A stretch of 64,000 bases of DNA. Origin: Streptomyces sp. PTY087I2. GTDB taxonomy: Bacteria; Actinomycetota; Actinomycetes; Streptomycetales; Streptomycetaceae. Shown in pieces: positions 33,382 to 43,000 of the stretch. Position numbers and translations under genes: made by a program. The stretch spans positions 160,134 to 224,133 of the forward strand of contig NZ_LZRD01000012.1 in the NCBI RefSeq assembly GCF_001687325.1. Direction: 5' to 3'. Each line of letters opens with the position of its first letter. Within the stretch, counting starts at the first letter, position 1. The notes under the pieces were generated by a model that saw only the letters and a program-made list of their open reading frames with translations, searched no databases and was not told the DNA's origin.

Positions 33382-35612
33382 TGCCGACCTCGCCCACGGA
33401 CCGCAACGCCTCCGTTCCCGACTTCTCCGACGTACCGCTCGTGTCCACCGAGCCCGCCGCTTCGGCTGCTTCGGCCGGGGAGTGGCAGGCGGCCGTGACC
33501 AAGGCGGCCGACGGCGCCGAGGCGCCGCTCTGGGAGACGCCCGAGGGGATCACGGTCAAGCCGCTCTACACCGGTGAGGACCTGGAGGGCCTGGACGCGC
33601 TGCACAGCTACCCGGGCATCGCCCCGTATCTGCGCGGGCCTTACCCGACGATGTACGTCAACCAGCCCTGGACGATCCGTCAGTACGCCGGTTTCTCCAC
33701 GGCCGAGGAGTCCAACGCCTTCTACCGGCGTAACCTCGCGGCCGGGCAGAAGGGTCTGTCGGTCGCCTTCGACCTGCCGACCCACCGGGGTTACGACAGC
33801 GACCACCCGCGCGTGACCGGTGACGTCGGTATGGCCGGGGTGGCCATCGACTCCATCTACGACATGCGCCAGTTGTTCGACGGCATTCCGCTGGACCGGA
33901 TGTCGGTGTCGATGACGATGAACGGCGCGGTGCTTCCCGTGCTGGCGCTGTACATCGTGGCCGCCGAGGAACAGGGCGTACCGCCCGAGAAGTTGGCCGG
34001 GACCATTCAGAACGACATTCTGAAGGAGTTCATGGTCCGCAACACCTACATCTATCCGCCGTCGCCCTCGATGCGGATCATCTCCGACATCTTCGCGTTC
34101 ACCTCGCAGAAGATGCCGCGCTACAACTCCATCTCGATCTCCGGCTATCACATCCAGGAGGCCGGGGCGACGGCCGATCTGGAGCTGGCGTACACGCTCG
34201 CCGACGGCGTGGAGTATCTGCGCGCCGGACAGGAAGCCGGCCTGGACGTCGACGCGTTCGCGCCGCGCCTGTCGTTCTTCTGGGCGATCGGGATGAACTT
34301 CTTCATGGAGGTCGCCAAGTTGCGGGCGGCCCGGCTCCTGTGGGCGCGGCTGGTCAAGCAGTTCGACCCGAAGAACCCCAAGTCGCTTTCGCTGCGCACC
34401 CATTCGCAGACCTCGGGGTGGTCGCTGACCGCGCAGGACGTGTTCAACAACGTGACGCGTACGTGTGTGGAGGCGATGGCCGCGACGCAGGGCCACACCC
34501 AGTCGTTGCACACCAACGCCCTCGACGAGGCGCTGGCGCTGCCCACCGACTTCTCGGCGCGGATCGCCCGTAACACCCAGCTCCTGCTCCAGCAGGAGTC
34601 CGGCACCTGCCGGGTCATCGACCCGTGGGGCGGCAGCGCTTACGTGGAGAAGCTGACGCGCGACCTCGCGGAGCGGGCCTGGCAGCACATCGAGGAGGTC
34701 GAGGCGGCCGGCGGGATGGCGAAGGCCATCGACGCGGGCATCCCCAAGCTCCGGGTGGAGGAGGCGGCCGCGCGGACGCAGGCGCGGATCGACTCCGGGC
34801 GGCAGCCGGTGATCGGCGTGAACAAGTACCGGGTGGAGACCGACGAGCAGATCGATGTGCTCAAGGTCGACAACTCCTCGGTGCGGACGCAGCAGATCGA
34901 GAAGCTGCGCCGGCTGCGCGAGGAGCGCGACGAGGTGGCGTGCCAGGAGGCACTGCGGGCGCTGACGGCCGCGGCCGAGCGCGACCCCGGTCCGGGCCTG
35001 GAGGGCAATCTGCTGGCGCTGGCGGTCGACGCGGCGCGCGCGATGGCCACGGTCGGCGAGATCTCGGACGCGCTGGAGAAGGTGTACGGCCGGCACGCGG
35101 GGCAGATCCGTACGATCTCCGGTGTGTACCGCAAAGAGGCAGGAGAGTCCCCTTCCGTGGACCGGACCCGTGCGCTGGTCGACGCGTTCGAGGAGGCGGA
35201 GGGCCGTCGGCCGCGCATCCTGGTCGCCAAGATGGGCCAGGACGGCCACGACCGGGGCCAGAAGGTGATCGCCACGGCCTTCGCCGACCTGGGCTTCGAC
35301 GTGGACGTCGGCCCGCTGTTCCAGACGCCGGGCGAGGTGGCGCGGCAGGCCGTCGAGGCCGACGTGCACATCGTGGGCGTCTCCTCGCTGGCGGCGGGAC
35401 ATCTGACGCTGGTGCCCGCGTTGCGCGAGGAGCTGGCCGCCGAGGGCCGCGAGGACATCATGATCGTGGTGGGCGGGGTGATTCCGCCGCAGGACGTCGA
35501 GGCCCTGCACGAGGCGGGCGCCGCCTCGGTCTTCCCGCCGGGGACGGTGATCCCGGACGCGGCCCACGACCTGGTGACGCGGCTCGGCGCCGCGCTCGGC
35601 CACGAGCTGTGA
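33381..35612 (+). CDS. mutB: Methylmalonyl-CoA mutase large subunit
   Basis: A 743-residue alpha-subunit. The TIM barrel (about 40-560) has FDLPTHRGYDSDHPRV and the RTHSQTSGWSLTAQD substrate segment. The C-terminal B12 domain has the cobalt-binding motif KMGQDGHDRGQKV (DxHxxG at about residue 623) and SSLAAGHLTL. It starts one base inside the mutA stop and is followed by meaB after 12 bp. Together these make the standard mutA-mutB-meaB operon. Confidence 0.97.
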   Translation: MPTSPTDRNASVPDFSDVPLVSTEPAASAASAGEWQAAVTKAADGAEAPLWETPEGITVKPLYTGEDLEGLDALHSYPGIAPYLRGPYPTMYVNQPWTIRQYAGFSTAEESNAFYRRNLAAGQKGLSVAFDLPTHRGYDSDHPRVTGDVGMAGVAIDSIYDMRQLFDGIPLDRMSVSMTMNGAVLPVLALYIVAAEEQGVPPEKLAGTIQNDILKEFMVRNTYIYPPSPSMRIISDIFAFTSQKMPRYNSISISGYHIQEAGATADLELAYTLADGVEYLRAGQEAGLDVDAFAPRLSFFWAIGMNFFMEVAKLRAARLLWARLVKQFDPKNPKSLSLRTHSQTSGWSLTAQDVFNNVTRTCVEAMAATQGHTQSLHTNALDEALALPTDFSARIARNTQLLLQQESGTCRVIDPWGGSAYVEKLTRDLAERAWQHIEEVEAAGGMAKAIDAGIPKLRVEEAAARTQARIDSGRQPVIGVNKYRVETDEQIDVLKVDNSSVRTQQIEKLRRLREERDEVACQEALRALTAAAERDPGPGLEGNLLALAVDAARAMATVGEISDALEKVYGRHAGQIRTISGVYRKEAGESPSVDRTRALVDAFEEAEGRRPRILVAKMGQDGHDRGQKVIATAFADLGFDVDVGPLFQTPGEVARQAVEADVHIVGVSSLAAGHLTLVPALREELAAEGREDIMIVVGGVIPPQDVEALHEAGAASVFPPGTVIPDAAHDLVTRLGAALGHEL

Positions 35613-35624
35613 GCCGCTGACCGG

Positions 35625-36629
35625 ATGGCTGCGAAGATCGACATCGACGCTTATGTGCAGGGAGTGCTCGACGGGAAGCGGGCGTTCGTGGCGCGCGCGA
35701 TCACGCTCGTCGAGTCGACGCGGGCCGAACACCGGGTGCTGGCCCAGCAGTTGCTGAGCCGGCTGCTGCCGCACGCGGGGGCGGCCCGGCGGATCGGGAT
35801 CAGCGGGGTGCCGGGCGTGGGCAAGTCCACGTTCATCGACGCGCTCGGCACGATGCTCACCGGGCTGGGCCATCGGGTGGCGGTGCTCGCGGTCGACCCG
35901 TCCTCCAGCCGTACGGGCGGTTCCATCCTGGGCGACAAGACCCGGATGGAGCGCCTGGCGGTGGACCCGGCCGCCTTCGTCCGCCCCTCCCCCACGGCGG
36001 GCACGTTGGGCGGGGTGGCCAAGGCGACCCGGGAGTCCATCGTGGTGATGGAGGCGGCGGGTTACGACGTGGTGCTGGTGGAGACGGTGGGGGTCGGGCA
36101 GTCGGAGACGGCGGTGGCCAACATGGTCGACACGTTCCTGCTGCTCACCCTGGCCCGTACCGGCGACCAGTTGCAAGGCATCAAGAAGGGTGTTCTGGAG
36201 CTGGCGGACGCCATCGCGGTGAACAAGGCCGACGGCCCGCACGAACGCGACGCCCGCTCGGCCGCCCGTGAACTGGCGGGCGCGCTGCGGCTGATGCATC
36301 CGGCGGACGCGGCGTGGACGCCTCCGGTGCTCACGTGCAGCGCGCGCGAGTCGACCGGGCTGGACACGCTGTGGGACCGGCTGGAGCAGCACCGTACGGT
36401 CCTGGAGTCCACCGGTCGGCTGGCGGCCAAGCGCCGCGATCAGCAGGTGGACTGGACCTGGGCCATGGTCCGGGACGAGCTGCTGGACAGCCTGTACGGC
36501 CATCCGGCGGTGCGGAAGCTCGCGCCGGAGCTCGAACAGCGGGTCCGGGAGGGCACGTTGACGGCGACGCTGGCGGCCGAGGAGATCCTCGGCGCGTTCC
36601 GCGGCGGCGGATCGGGCACGTCCGGCTGA
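35625..36629 (+). CDS. meaB: Methylmalonyl-CoA mutase-associated G3E GTPase
   Basis: A 334-residue G3E-family GTPase. Walker A is GISGVPGVGKST (about residues 50-61), followed by VLAVDPSSSRTGGSILGDKTRM and VLVETVGVGQSE, with the guanine motif NKADGP. MeaB gates cofactor loading and rescues inactivated mutase. Its place directly behind mutB agrees with that. The C-terminal dimerisation arm is present (WTWAMVRDELLDSLYGHPAV). Confidence 0.95.
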   Translation: MAAKIDIDAYVQGVLDGKRAFVARAITLVESTRAEHRVLAQQLLSRLLPHAGAARRIGISGVPGVGKSTFIDALGTMLTGLGHRVAVLAVDPSSSRTGGSILGDKTRMERLAVDPAAFVRPSPTAGTLGGVAKATRESIVVMEAAGYDVVLVETVGVGQSETAVANMVDTFLLLTLARTGDQLQGIKKGVLELADAIAVNKADGPHERDARSAARELAGALRLMHPADAAWTPPVLTCSARESTGLDTLWDRLEQHRTVLESTGRLAAKRRDQQVDWTWAMVRDELLDSLYGHPAVRKLAPELEQRVREGTLTATLAAEEILGAFRGGGSGTSG

Positions 36630-36649
36630 AGCCCGGCAGAGGAAGTGGA

Positions 36650-36681
36650 CCGAGGGGCCCCCGGACGGAGGGGCCCCTCGG
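36650..36681. terminator. Bidirectional hairpin terminator
   Basis: A 12-bp perfect inverted repeat (arms 36650-36661 and 36670-36681) with an 8-base loop, 20 bp after the meaB stop and 43 bp before the stop of the convergent siderophore ATPase gene. Confidence 0.85.
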
Positions 36682-36723
36682 CGTTTGCGGGCGCCCGCGG
36701 GCGCTTGCGCGGTCGCCTGTGGC

Positions 36724-37512
36724 TCAGACGGCGGTGGGCGTGCGCACGGTCGGTACGACGACGGGGGTCCCGTCGGAGGTCGCGGTGAGGATCTCCGCCT
36801 CGATGCCGTAGAGCTCCTGGACGAGCGCGGCGTCCACGGTCTCGCGGGGCGGCCCCGAGGCGACGATCCTGCCGTCGCGCATGGCGACCAGGGTGTCGGC
36901 GTAGCGCGCGGCGGCGGCCAGGTCGTGGACGACCATGACGATGGTGCGGCCCTCCGCGGCGACTTCGCGGACCAGGTCCAGGACCTCCACGGCGTGCCCG
37001 ATGTCGAGAGCGCTGGTGGGCTCGTCGAGCAGGACGACGGGGGTCTCCTGGGCGAGGGCCATGGCGAGCCAGCAGCGTTGGCGCTGGCCGCCGGAGAGCT
37101 GGTCGAGGCGGCGTCCGGCCAGAGCGGCGGTGCCGGTGGCCTCCAGGGCGCGGGTGACGGCCTCCTCGTCCTCGTGCGACCACTGCCGGAACAGCCCCTG
37201 GTGGGGGTGGCGTCCGTACCGTACGAGTCCGGCCACGGTGACCGCTTCGGGGGCCTGCGGGGCCTGGGGCAGCAGGGCGATGCGGTGGGCGGCGTCGCGC
37301 TGGCGCAGCTTCCATACGTCGGCGTCACCGACGTACACCGTGCCGGAGCGGGGCTGGTGGAGGCGGGCCATGGAGCGCAGGAGGGTCGATTTGCCGCAGC
37401 CGTTGGGGCCGACGATCGCCACGACCTGACCGGAGGGGACCGTCAGGTCGACCTGATCCACGGCGGTATGACCGGCGTATCCAGCGGTGAGCTGTTCGAC
37501 ACGGATTTCCAC
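36724..37512 (-). CDS. Siderophore ABC transporter ATP-binding protein (FepC/FhuC-like)
   Basis: A 262-residue ABC ATPase. Walker A is VGPNGCGKST (about residues 34-43), the signature is LSGGQRQRCWLAMALAQ and Walker B is PVVLLDEPTSALD, with the H-loop at VVHDL. HRIALLPQ and GRHPHQGLFRQW are typical of iron-siderophore importers. It is the only ATPase in the locus and would power the fused double permease at 50637-52949 with the lipoprotein encoded divergently. An iron box lies in the shared promoter region. Confidence 0.93.
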   Translation of the reverse strand: MEIRVEQLTAGYAGHTAVDQVDLTVPSGQVVAIVGPNGCGKSTLLRSMARLHQPRSGTVYVGDADVWKLRQRDAAHRIALLPQAPQAPEAVTVAGLVRYGRHPHQGLFRQWSHEDEEAVTRALEATGTAALAGRRLDQLSGGQRQRCWLAMALAQETPVVLLDEPTSALDIGHAVEVLDLVREVAAEGRTIVMVVHDLAAAARYADTLVAMRDGRIVASGPPRETVDAALVQELYGIEAEILTATSDGTPVVVPTVRTPTAV

Positions 37513-37562
37513 GGAGACCGGCCTTTCCGAAGGACTTGGACAGCATTTTGCCCGATGACGCT

Positions 37563-37581
37563 AAAGTAAGGCTAACCTTAG
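37563..37581. promoter_or_regulatory. Iron box (DmdR/IdeR type)
   Basis: AAAGTAAGGCTAACCTTAG has the perfect inner palindrome TAAGGCTAACCTTA (37567-37580), close to the TTAGGTTAGGCTAACCTAA consensus. It lies between the divergent ATPase (start 37512) and lipoprotein (start 37662), 81 bp from the latter. Iron-loaded DmdR1-type repressor binding is inferred. Confidence 0.82.
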
Positions 37582-37661
37582 CTCGCTCACGAGCCGACGG
37601 CCGCATCCGTGCGACCGTTCGATCGTCGACGCTTCATGTCCCGTTGAACCCGGAGCCCTTG

Positions 37662-38669
37662 ATGACCCTGCACAGCCGCCCCGCCCGCACCGCCGTCCGA
37701 AGAGCGGCGCAAGCCGTCGCCGCACTCGGAGCCGCCACCCTGCTCCTGACGGCCTGCGGCTCGGACTCCGACTCGGGCAAGTCCTCCGGGGACAAGGCCG
37801 GCAAGGCGGACACCGCCTCCTCCTCGACCCGTACGGTCAAGGACGCCACGGGCAAGGCCGTGGAGATTCCGGCCGAGCCCAAGCGCATCGTCACGCTGAC
37901 CCAGGAGGACCTGGACGCGGTGCTGGCGCTGGACATCAAGCCGGTCGGCATCACCAACGGGCAGGGCCTGGACAAGCCGCCGGCCTACCTGGCGGACAAG
38001 GTCGAGGGCATCAACGTCGTCGGCAACCTTCTCCAGCCCGTCATGGACAAGGTCGTCGCCGCCAAGCCCGACCTGATCCTCGCCGGTGACATGCAGGACG
38101 AGCAGGTGCTGAAGCAGCTCCGGGAGATCACCCCGGCCACGCTGGTGACGATGGCGCCGACCGATGACTGGAAGCTGTTCTTCCGGGGTGTCGGCAACGC
38201 CGTCAACAAGCTCGACGCGGCCAACAAGTTCATCACGGACCACGAGGCCGCCGCCAAGGCCGCCGGGGAGAAGCTCGGGAAGAACAAGGGCGCCGAGGTC
38301 TCCATCGTCCGCTGGAACCCGGACGGTCCCAGCTGGATGGAGAACAAGCAGTTCGCCAGTGGCGTCGCGCTGGAGATGGGGCTGAAGCGGCCCAAGTCCC
38401 AGGACAAGGACGGCAACGCGCACACGCCGTCGCTGAGCCTGGAGAAGATCAACGAGATCGACGGCGACTGGCTGTTCCTCTCGACGCTGACCTCGGACGG
38501 CGAGAAGGCGCTCAAGGACGTCCAGTCCAAGCCCGCCTACAAGGAGCTGGGCGCCGTCAAGAACGGCCACGCGGTGACCGTCGACGGCTCGGTGTGGTCC
38601 ACGCGCGGCGGCCCGCTCGCGGCGGACGTCGTCCTCGGCGACTACGTCAAGGCGCTCTCCGCCAAGTGA
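37662..38669 (+). CDS. Siderophore-binding lipoprotein of ABC transporter
   Basis: A 335-residue periplasmic-binding-type lipoprotein. The signal peptide is basic then hydrophobic, ending in the lipobox LLTAC near residue 31. A Ser/Gly/Lys-rich linker leads to the two-lobed helical-backbone fold of FepB/FatB-type proteins (PKRIVTLTQEDLDAVLALDIKPVGI; KPDLILAGDMQDEQVLKQL). The ATG at 37662 follows GGAG about eight bases upstream. It would capture the ferric siderophore at the membrane surface and hand it to the fused permease. A strong terminator follows. Confidence 0.93.
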   Translation: MTLHSRPARTAVRRAAQAVAALGAATLLLTACGSDSDSGKSSGDKAGKADTASSSTRTVKDATGKAVEIPAEPKRIVTLTQEDLDAVLALDIKPVGITNGQGLDKPPAYLADKVEGINVVGNLLQPVMDKVVAAKPDLILAGDMQDEQVLKQLREITPATLVTMAPTDDWKLFFRGVGNAVNKLDAANKFITDHEAAAKAAGEKLGKNKGAEVSIVRWNPDGPSWMENKQFASGVALEMGLKRPKSQDKDGNAHTPSLSLEKINEIDGDWLFLSTLTSDGEKALKDVQSKPAYKELGAVKNGHAVTVDGSVWSTRGGPLAADVVLGDYVKALSAK

Positions 38670-38687
38670 CCTCCGGGTGACGGCAAC

Positions 38688-38731
38688 GCCGTGCGGCCCG
38701 GACCGGGATCCTCCGGTCCGGGCCGCACGGC
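38688..38731. terminator. Strong bidirectional hairpin terminator
   Basis: A 19-bp perfect inverted repeat (arms 38688-38706 and 38713-38731) with a 6-base loop between the convergent lipoprotein (stop 38669) and M20 amidohydrolase (stop 38746) genes. Confidence 0.92.
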
Positions 38732-38745
38732 TTCGGTCCCGCCGC

Positions 38746-39939
38746 TCAGCTCCTGGCGGCCGCGAAGTCGGCGGCCGTCCACGCCATGCCCACCGCCCCG
38801 TCCAGCAGGGCCTGTTCGGCCGCCGGGGAGATCGCCGCCTCGGCGAACGCGGCCTCGTGCGGGCCGCAGGCCCCTCCGCTGATGTCGAGCACCGGATGGA
38901 TGGACGGCACCACGTGCGAGACGTTGCCCATGTCGGTGCAGGCGAACGGCGGGCGCTCGACCGGTTCGGCGCGGCCCAGCTCGCGGGCGTTGGCGGTCCA
39001 GAGCCGTAGCAGCTCCGGGTCGCCGCGGAAGTCCAGGTAGTCGGGCTCCGGCCGCTCCAGGGTCACTTCGCAGCCGGTGGCGAGCGCCCCGGCGCGGAAG
39101 CAGTCCTCGACCCGCTGCCGCAGCTCCCGCAGGTCCTCGGCGGCCAGCGCCCGTATCTCATAGGTGGCGGTGGCCCGGTCGGGGATCGCGTTGGGCGCGG
39201 TTCCGGCGGCGGTGGTGATGCCGTGCACCCGCCACTGCGGGGGCAGTTGCTGGCGCAGGAGGCCCAGGGCGACCTGGGCGACGGTCAGGGCGTCGGCGGC
39301 GTTGCGGCCCTCGTGCGGGTTGAGGCTGGGGTGCGCGGCGCGGCCGGTGTAGGTGACGTCGAGGGTGCCGAGGGCGAAGGAGCGGAAGTCGGCCATCTCG
39401 AAGGGGCAGGGGTGCACCATCATCGCGGCGTCGACCCCGTCGAACGCCCCGGCGTCCAGCAGCAGCGCCTTGCCGGCTCCGCGCTCCTCGGCGGGGGTGC
39501 CGATGACCCGTACGGTCAGGCCGAGTTCGTCCACATGGGGGGCGAGGCCGAGGGCCGCGCCGACTCCGGCGGCGGCGATCAGGTTGTGCCCGCAGGCGTG
39601 GCCGAGGCCGGGCAGCGCGTCGTACTCGCAGGCGATGGCCACGGTGACGGGTCCGGAGCCGATCGTGGCGCGGAACGCCGTGTCCAGGCCGTGGGCGGGT
39701 GCGGTGACCTCGAAGCCGTGCGCGGCGAGGAGTTCGGCGCAGAGCGCGGCGGACTTGTGCTCCTCGAAGGCGGTCTCGGGCTCGGCGTGCAGGCGCCTGC
39801 TCAGGTCCAGCAGGGCCGGGGCGTGACCGGCGACCGCCTCCCGGACGGCGGCCCTGAGCGCCTGGGCCCGCTCGTCGGCCCCTTCGCCGGCAACGTCGTC
39901 GGCCCGCGTCTCGGGGCGGGGGGCTGCGGGGACGGTCAT
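38746..39939 (-). CDS. M20 family amidohydrolase (AbgB/PM20D2-like)
   Basis: A 397-residue zinc amidohydrolase. Metal and catalytic motifs are GLGHACGHNLIAAAGVG (about residues 112-128), TPAEERGAGKALLLDAGAF (about 150-168), and a late HEAAF. The GHACGHN form, with Asn where M20D hippuricases have Asp, is that of p-aminobenzoyl-glutamate hydrolase and PM20D2-type dipeptidases. These cleave aroyl or acyl amides of amino acids. It is divergent from the siderophore NRPS across a region with an iron box, so it is probably iron-regulated with it. A role in cutting the DHB-amino acid amide is hypothesis. ATG 39939 follows AGGAG; the frame reaches 39984. Confidence 0.85.
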   Translation of the reverse strand: MTVPAAPRPETRADDVAGEGADERAQALRAAVREAVAGHAPALLDLSRRLHAEPETAFEEHKSAALCAELLAAHGFEVTAPAHGLDTAFRATIGSGPVTVAIACEYDALPGLGHACGHNLIAAAGVGAALGLAPHVDELGLTVRVIGTPAEERGAGKALLLDAGAFDGVDAAMMVHPCPFEMADFRSFALGTLDVTYTGRAAHPSLNPHEGRNAADALTVAQVALGLLRQQLPPQWRVHGITTAAGTAPNAIPDRATATYEIRALAAEDLRELRQRVEDCFRAGALATGCEVTLERPEPDYLDFRGDPELLRLWTANARELGRAEPVERPPFACTDMGNVSHVVPSIHPVLDISGGACGPHEAAFAEAAISPAAEQALLDGAVGMAWTAADFAAARS

Positions 39940-39992
39940 GGGCTCTCCTGGCGTTCCGGACCGCCCCGGGGCGGTCGCCTGCACTGTCGGAA

Positions 39993-40017
39993 ATAGGTTA
40001 ACTTAGCCTTACCTAAG
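39993..40017. promoter_or_regulatory. Iron box, possibly doubled (DmdR/IdeR type)
   Basis: CTTAGCCTTACCTAAG (40002-40017) is a good IdeR-type site. An overlapping, weaker half arrangement (ATAGGTTAACTTAGCCT, 39993-40009) precedes it. It lies 53 bp from the amidohydrolase start and 56 bp from the NRPS start, so it can control both. A GTG at 40017 that opens the long frame is inside the box, so it is not a start. Confidence 0.82.
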
Positions 40018-40073
40018 TGTGCGCCGTGCCCGATGGCCGGTGTCCGTTGTCCTTCAGGGGAGTCGTCACACCT

Positions 40074-43000
40074 ATGCATGAGCGTCCGAACCGCCCGACC
40101 AGCACTTCGGCAGCGCACTCCGGCGGCGCACCCTCCCCGGGCCTCCCCCTGCTGACGGCCCAGTCGGGCATCTACTACGCACACCAGCTGGCGCCGCTGG
40201 GCACCGAGTTCAACACGGCGGACTGCGTGGAGATCGACGGGCCACTGGACGCGGACCTGTTCGTGGAGGCGTTGAGACGGGCGGTGGGCGAGGCGGAGAC
40301 CCTCGCCCTGCGCGTGTCGGAGGCCGACGGCGTACCGGTGCAGCGGATCGCGCCCGTCGCCGAACCCGTGGTGCACCGGCTGGAGTTGACCGAGGCCGAG
40401 GCCGAGGCGTGGATGCGGGAGGACCTGGCCCGGCCGGTGGACCTCGCCGCCGACGGCTCGCTGATGACGCAGGCGCTGATCCGGGTCGGCGAGGGGCGCC
40501 ACCGCTGGTACCAGCGGGTGCACCACATAGCCGTCGACGCCTACGCCCTGTCCCTGATCGGGCAGCGCGTCGCCGAGCTCTACCGCGCATTGGTGGCCGA
40601 AGAGCCGCTGCCCGAGAGCCGGTTCGCCCCGCTGAGCGAACTGACCGAGCAGGAGACCGCGTATCTGGCCGGTGAGGAGTACGCGGCGGACCGGGCCTTC
40701 TGGTCGGCCCGTATGGCGGGCGCCGCGGTGGCGGTGCCGCACCGCTCCCCGGTCCTCGCACCGACTGAGAACGCACCGGACGGCGGTCGCCCCCACCGCA
40801 CCGCCGATCTCCCGGCCGATGCCCTGGAACGGCTGTCCTCGGCGGCGCGTGCGGTGAAGGCGACCTGGGCCGAGCTGGTGGTGGCCGCGACCGCCGGTCA
40901 TCTGCACCGGCTCACCGGCGCCGAGGACGTGGTGCTGGGTCTTCCGCTGACCAACCGCCGGGGTCCCGCCGCCCTGCGCACCCCGGCCATGGCCGTGAAC
41001 GTCCTGCCGCTGCGGATCGCCGTACGCCCTGCGGACACCGGGGCCGAGCTGCTGCGCCGGGTGGTGCTGGAGATCCGTGAGGTCCGCCGCCACCAGCGCT
41101 ACCCGCAGGCGGACCTGCGCCGCGATCTGGCCCTGGAGTCGGCCGAGACCCCGCTGACCGGCCCGATGGTCAACGTCAAGCCGTTCGACGACGCCCTGGA
41201 CTTCGCCGGAACCACCGGCACCGTACGCAATCTCGCGGCCGGGCCCGTGGAAGGGCTCGCGGTCGGCGCGGCCCCCGGCCCGGACGGCGGCCTGCGGCTC
41301 ACCCTGGACGCCGACCCCGCCGCGTACGGCCCCGATGACCTCGCCGCCCACGAGGCCACCTGGCTGCACTATCTGGACGGGCTGGCCGAGCTGCTCCTGA
41401 CCGACCCGACGCGGGCGATCGGCACCCTGGACCTGCTCACCGGCGACCAGGTGCGCGAGGCCACCTCCGGCCGCACCGAACCCGCCGCCGCGCTCCCCCT
41501 CCCCCGGTCGTTCACCGCGCAGGCCGCCCGGACGCCCGACGCCGTCGCCGTACGCTCCACCGTGGCGGGCACGTTCCGGGGGGCGAACGCGGAGGCGGAC
41601 TCCGGGACGGACGCCGGGGCCGGCCCGCGTACGGAGCCGGGAGCGGGCGCCGCCGAGGCAGCCGCCGCGCCCGGCGCCCGCCTCACCTTCGCCGAACTGG
41701 ACGCCGCCTCCGACCGCCTGGCCCACCTGCTGACCGGCCTCGACGCCTCGGGCCGCCGGGGGGCCGCCCGTGGCGCCGAAGGTGCTGGTGGCGCCGACGA
41801 CGCGGACGACGCCCCCAACGCAGGCGGCACCGTGGCGCTGGCGCTGCCCCGGACCGCCGACATGGTCGTCGCGCTGCTGGCCGTGCTCAAGGCGGGCCGG
41901 GTCTGCCAGCCGCTCGACCTCGGCCACCCCGCCGCCCGGACGCTGGCCGTTCTGGAGGACGCGCGCCCGCTGTGCGTGATCGGCACGGCGGCGACGCTCG
42001 CCGCGCTGCCCGACCACGGGCTGCCGACGGTCGCGCTCGACGCGCCCGCCACGGCCGACGCCCTCGCCGCCTGCCCCGACGGTCCGCTGCCCGCCGGGCC
42101 CGCGCTCGGTGACCCCGCCTATCTCATCCACACCTCCGGTTCCACGGGCCGCCCCAAGGGCGTCCTCGTCAGCCACGCCTCGCTCGCCAACCTCTGCGCC
42201 GGGCACGGCACGGACCACATCGCCCCGGCCGTGGCACGGACCGGCCGGGACCGCCTCCGGGTCGCGCACAGCGCCTCGTTCGCCTTCGACGCGTCGTGGG
42301 ACCCGCTGCTGTGGATGGTCCACGGGCACGAACTGCATCTGCTGGACGACGCCGCCTACCGGGACCCGGCTGCCCTCACCGCGTACGTCGACGCACACCT
42401 GGTCGACTATCTCGATGTCACCCCCTCCTACGCCGAAGCGCTGCTCGCCGAAGGCCTGCTGGACGAGGGCCGCCACCACCCGGCCCACATCGTGGTCGGC
42501 GGGGAGACCGTCCCCCCGGCCCTGTGGGAGCGGCTGACCGAGGCGACGGCCGTGCACCCGGTCAACCTCTACGGGCCGACCGAGACGACGGTCGACGCCT
42601 ACTACTGGGTGCCGGGAGACTCCCCCGCCCGGCCCGACGGCCGCCCCGTGCGCGGCTCACGCGTCTACGTCCTGGACTCCTCCCTCCGTCCCGTGCCCGC
42701 CGATGTGACGGGTGAGCTGTATGTCGCGGGGGCCTGCCTGGCCCTCGGCTATCTGGGCCGCCCCGATCTGAGCGCCGAGCGGTTCGTCGCGGACCCGTTC
42801 GGTGCGCTGCACGGCGAGCCCGGGGGCCGCATGTACCGCACGGGCGACCTGGTGCGCCGCCGCGCCGACCACACCCTGGAGTTCCTGGGCCGCAGCGACG
42901 ACCAGGTGAAGATCCGTGGCTTCCGGATCGAACTCGGTGAGATCCAGGCACGCCTGGCCGCCCACCCCCAGGTCTCGGCAGCCGCCGTCATCGCCCGCGA

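Noticed and set aside
33312..37328. Long minus-strand frame opposite mutB, meaB and part of the ATPase gene
   Set aside because: Opposite real genes with strong family matches; its own translation has no domain.
40017..40073. GTG at 40017 as dhbF start
   Set aside because: It lies within the iron box and has no ribosome site; ATG 40074 with GGGGAG upstream is better.
39936..42557. 873-residue minus-strand frame spanning the iron box and the start of dhbF
   Set aside because: Crosses a clear regulatory region and the NRPS coding sequence; shadow frame.
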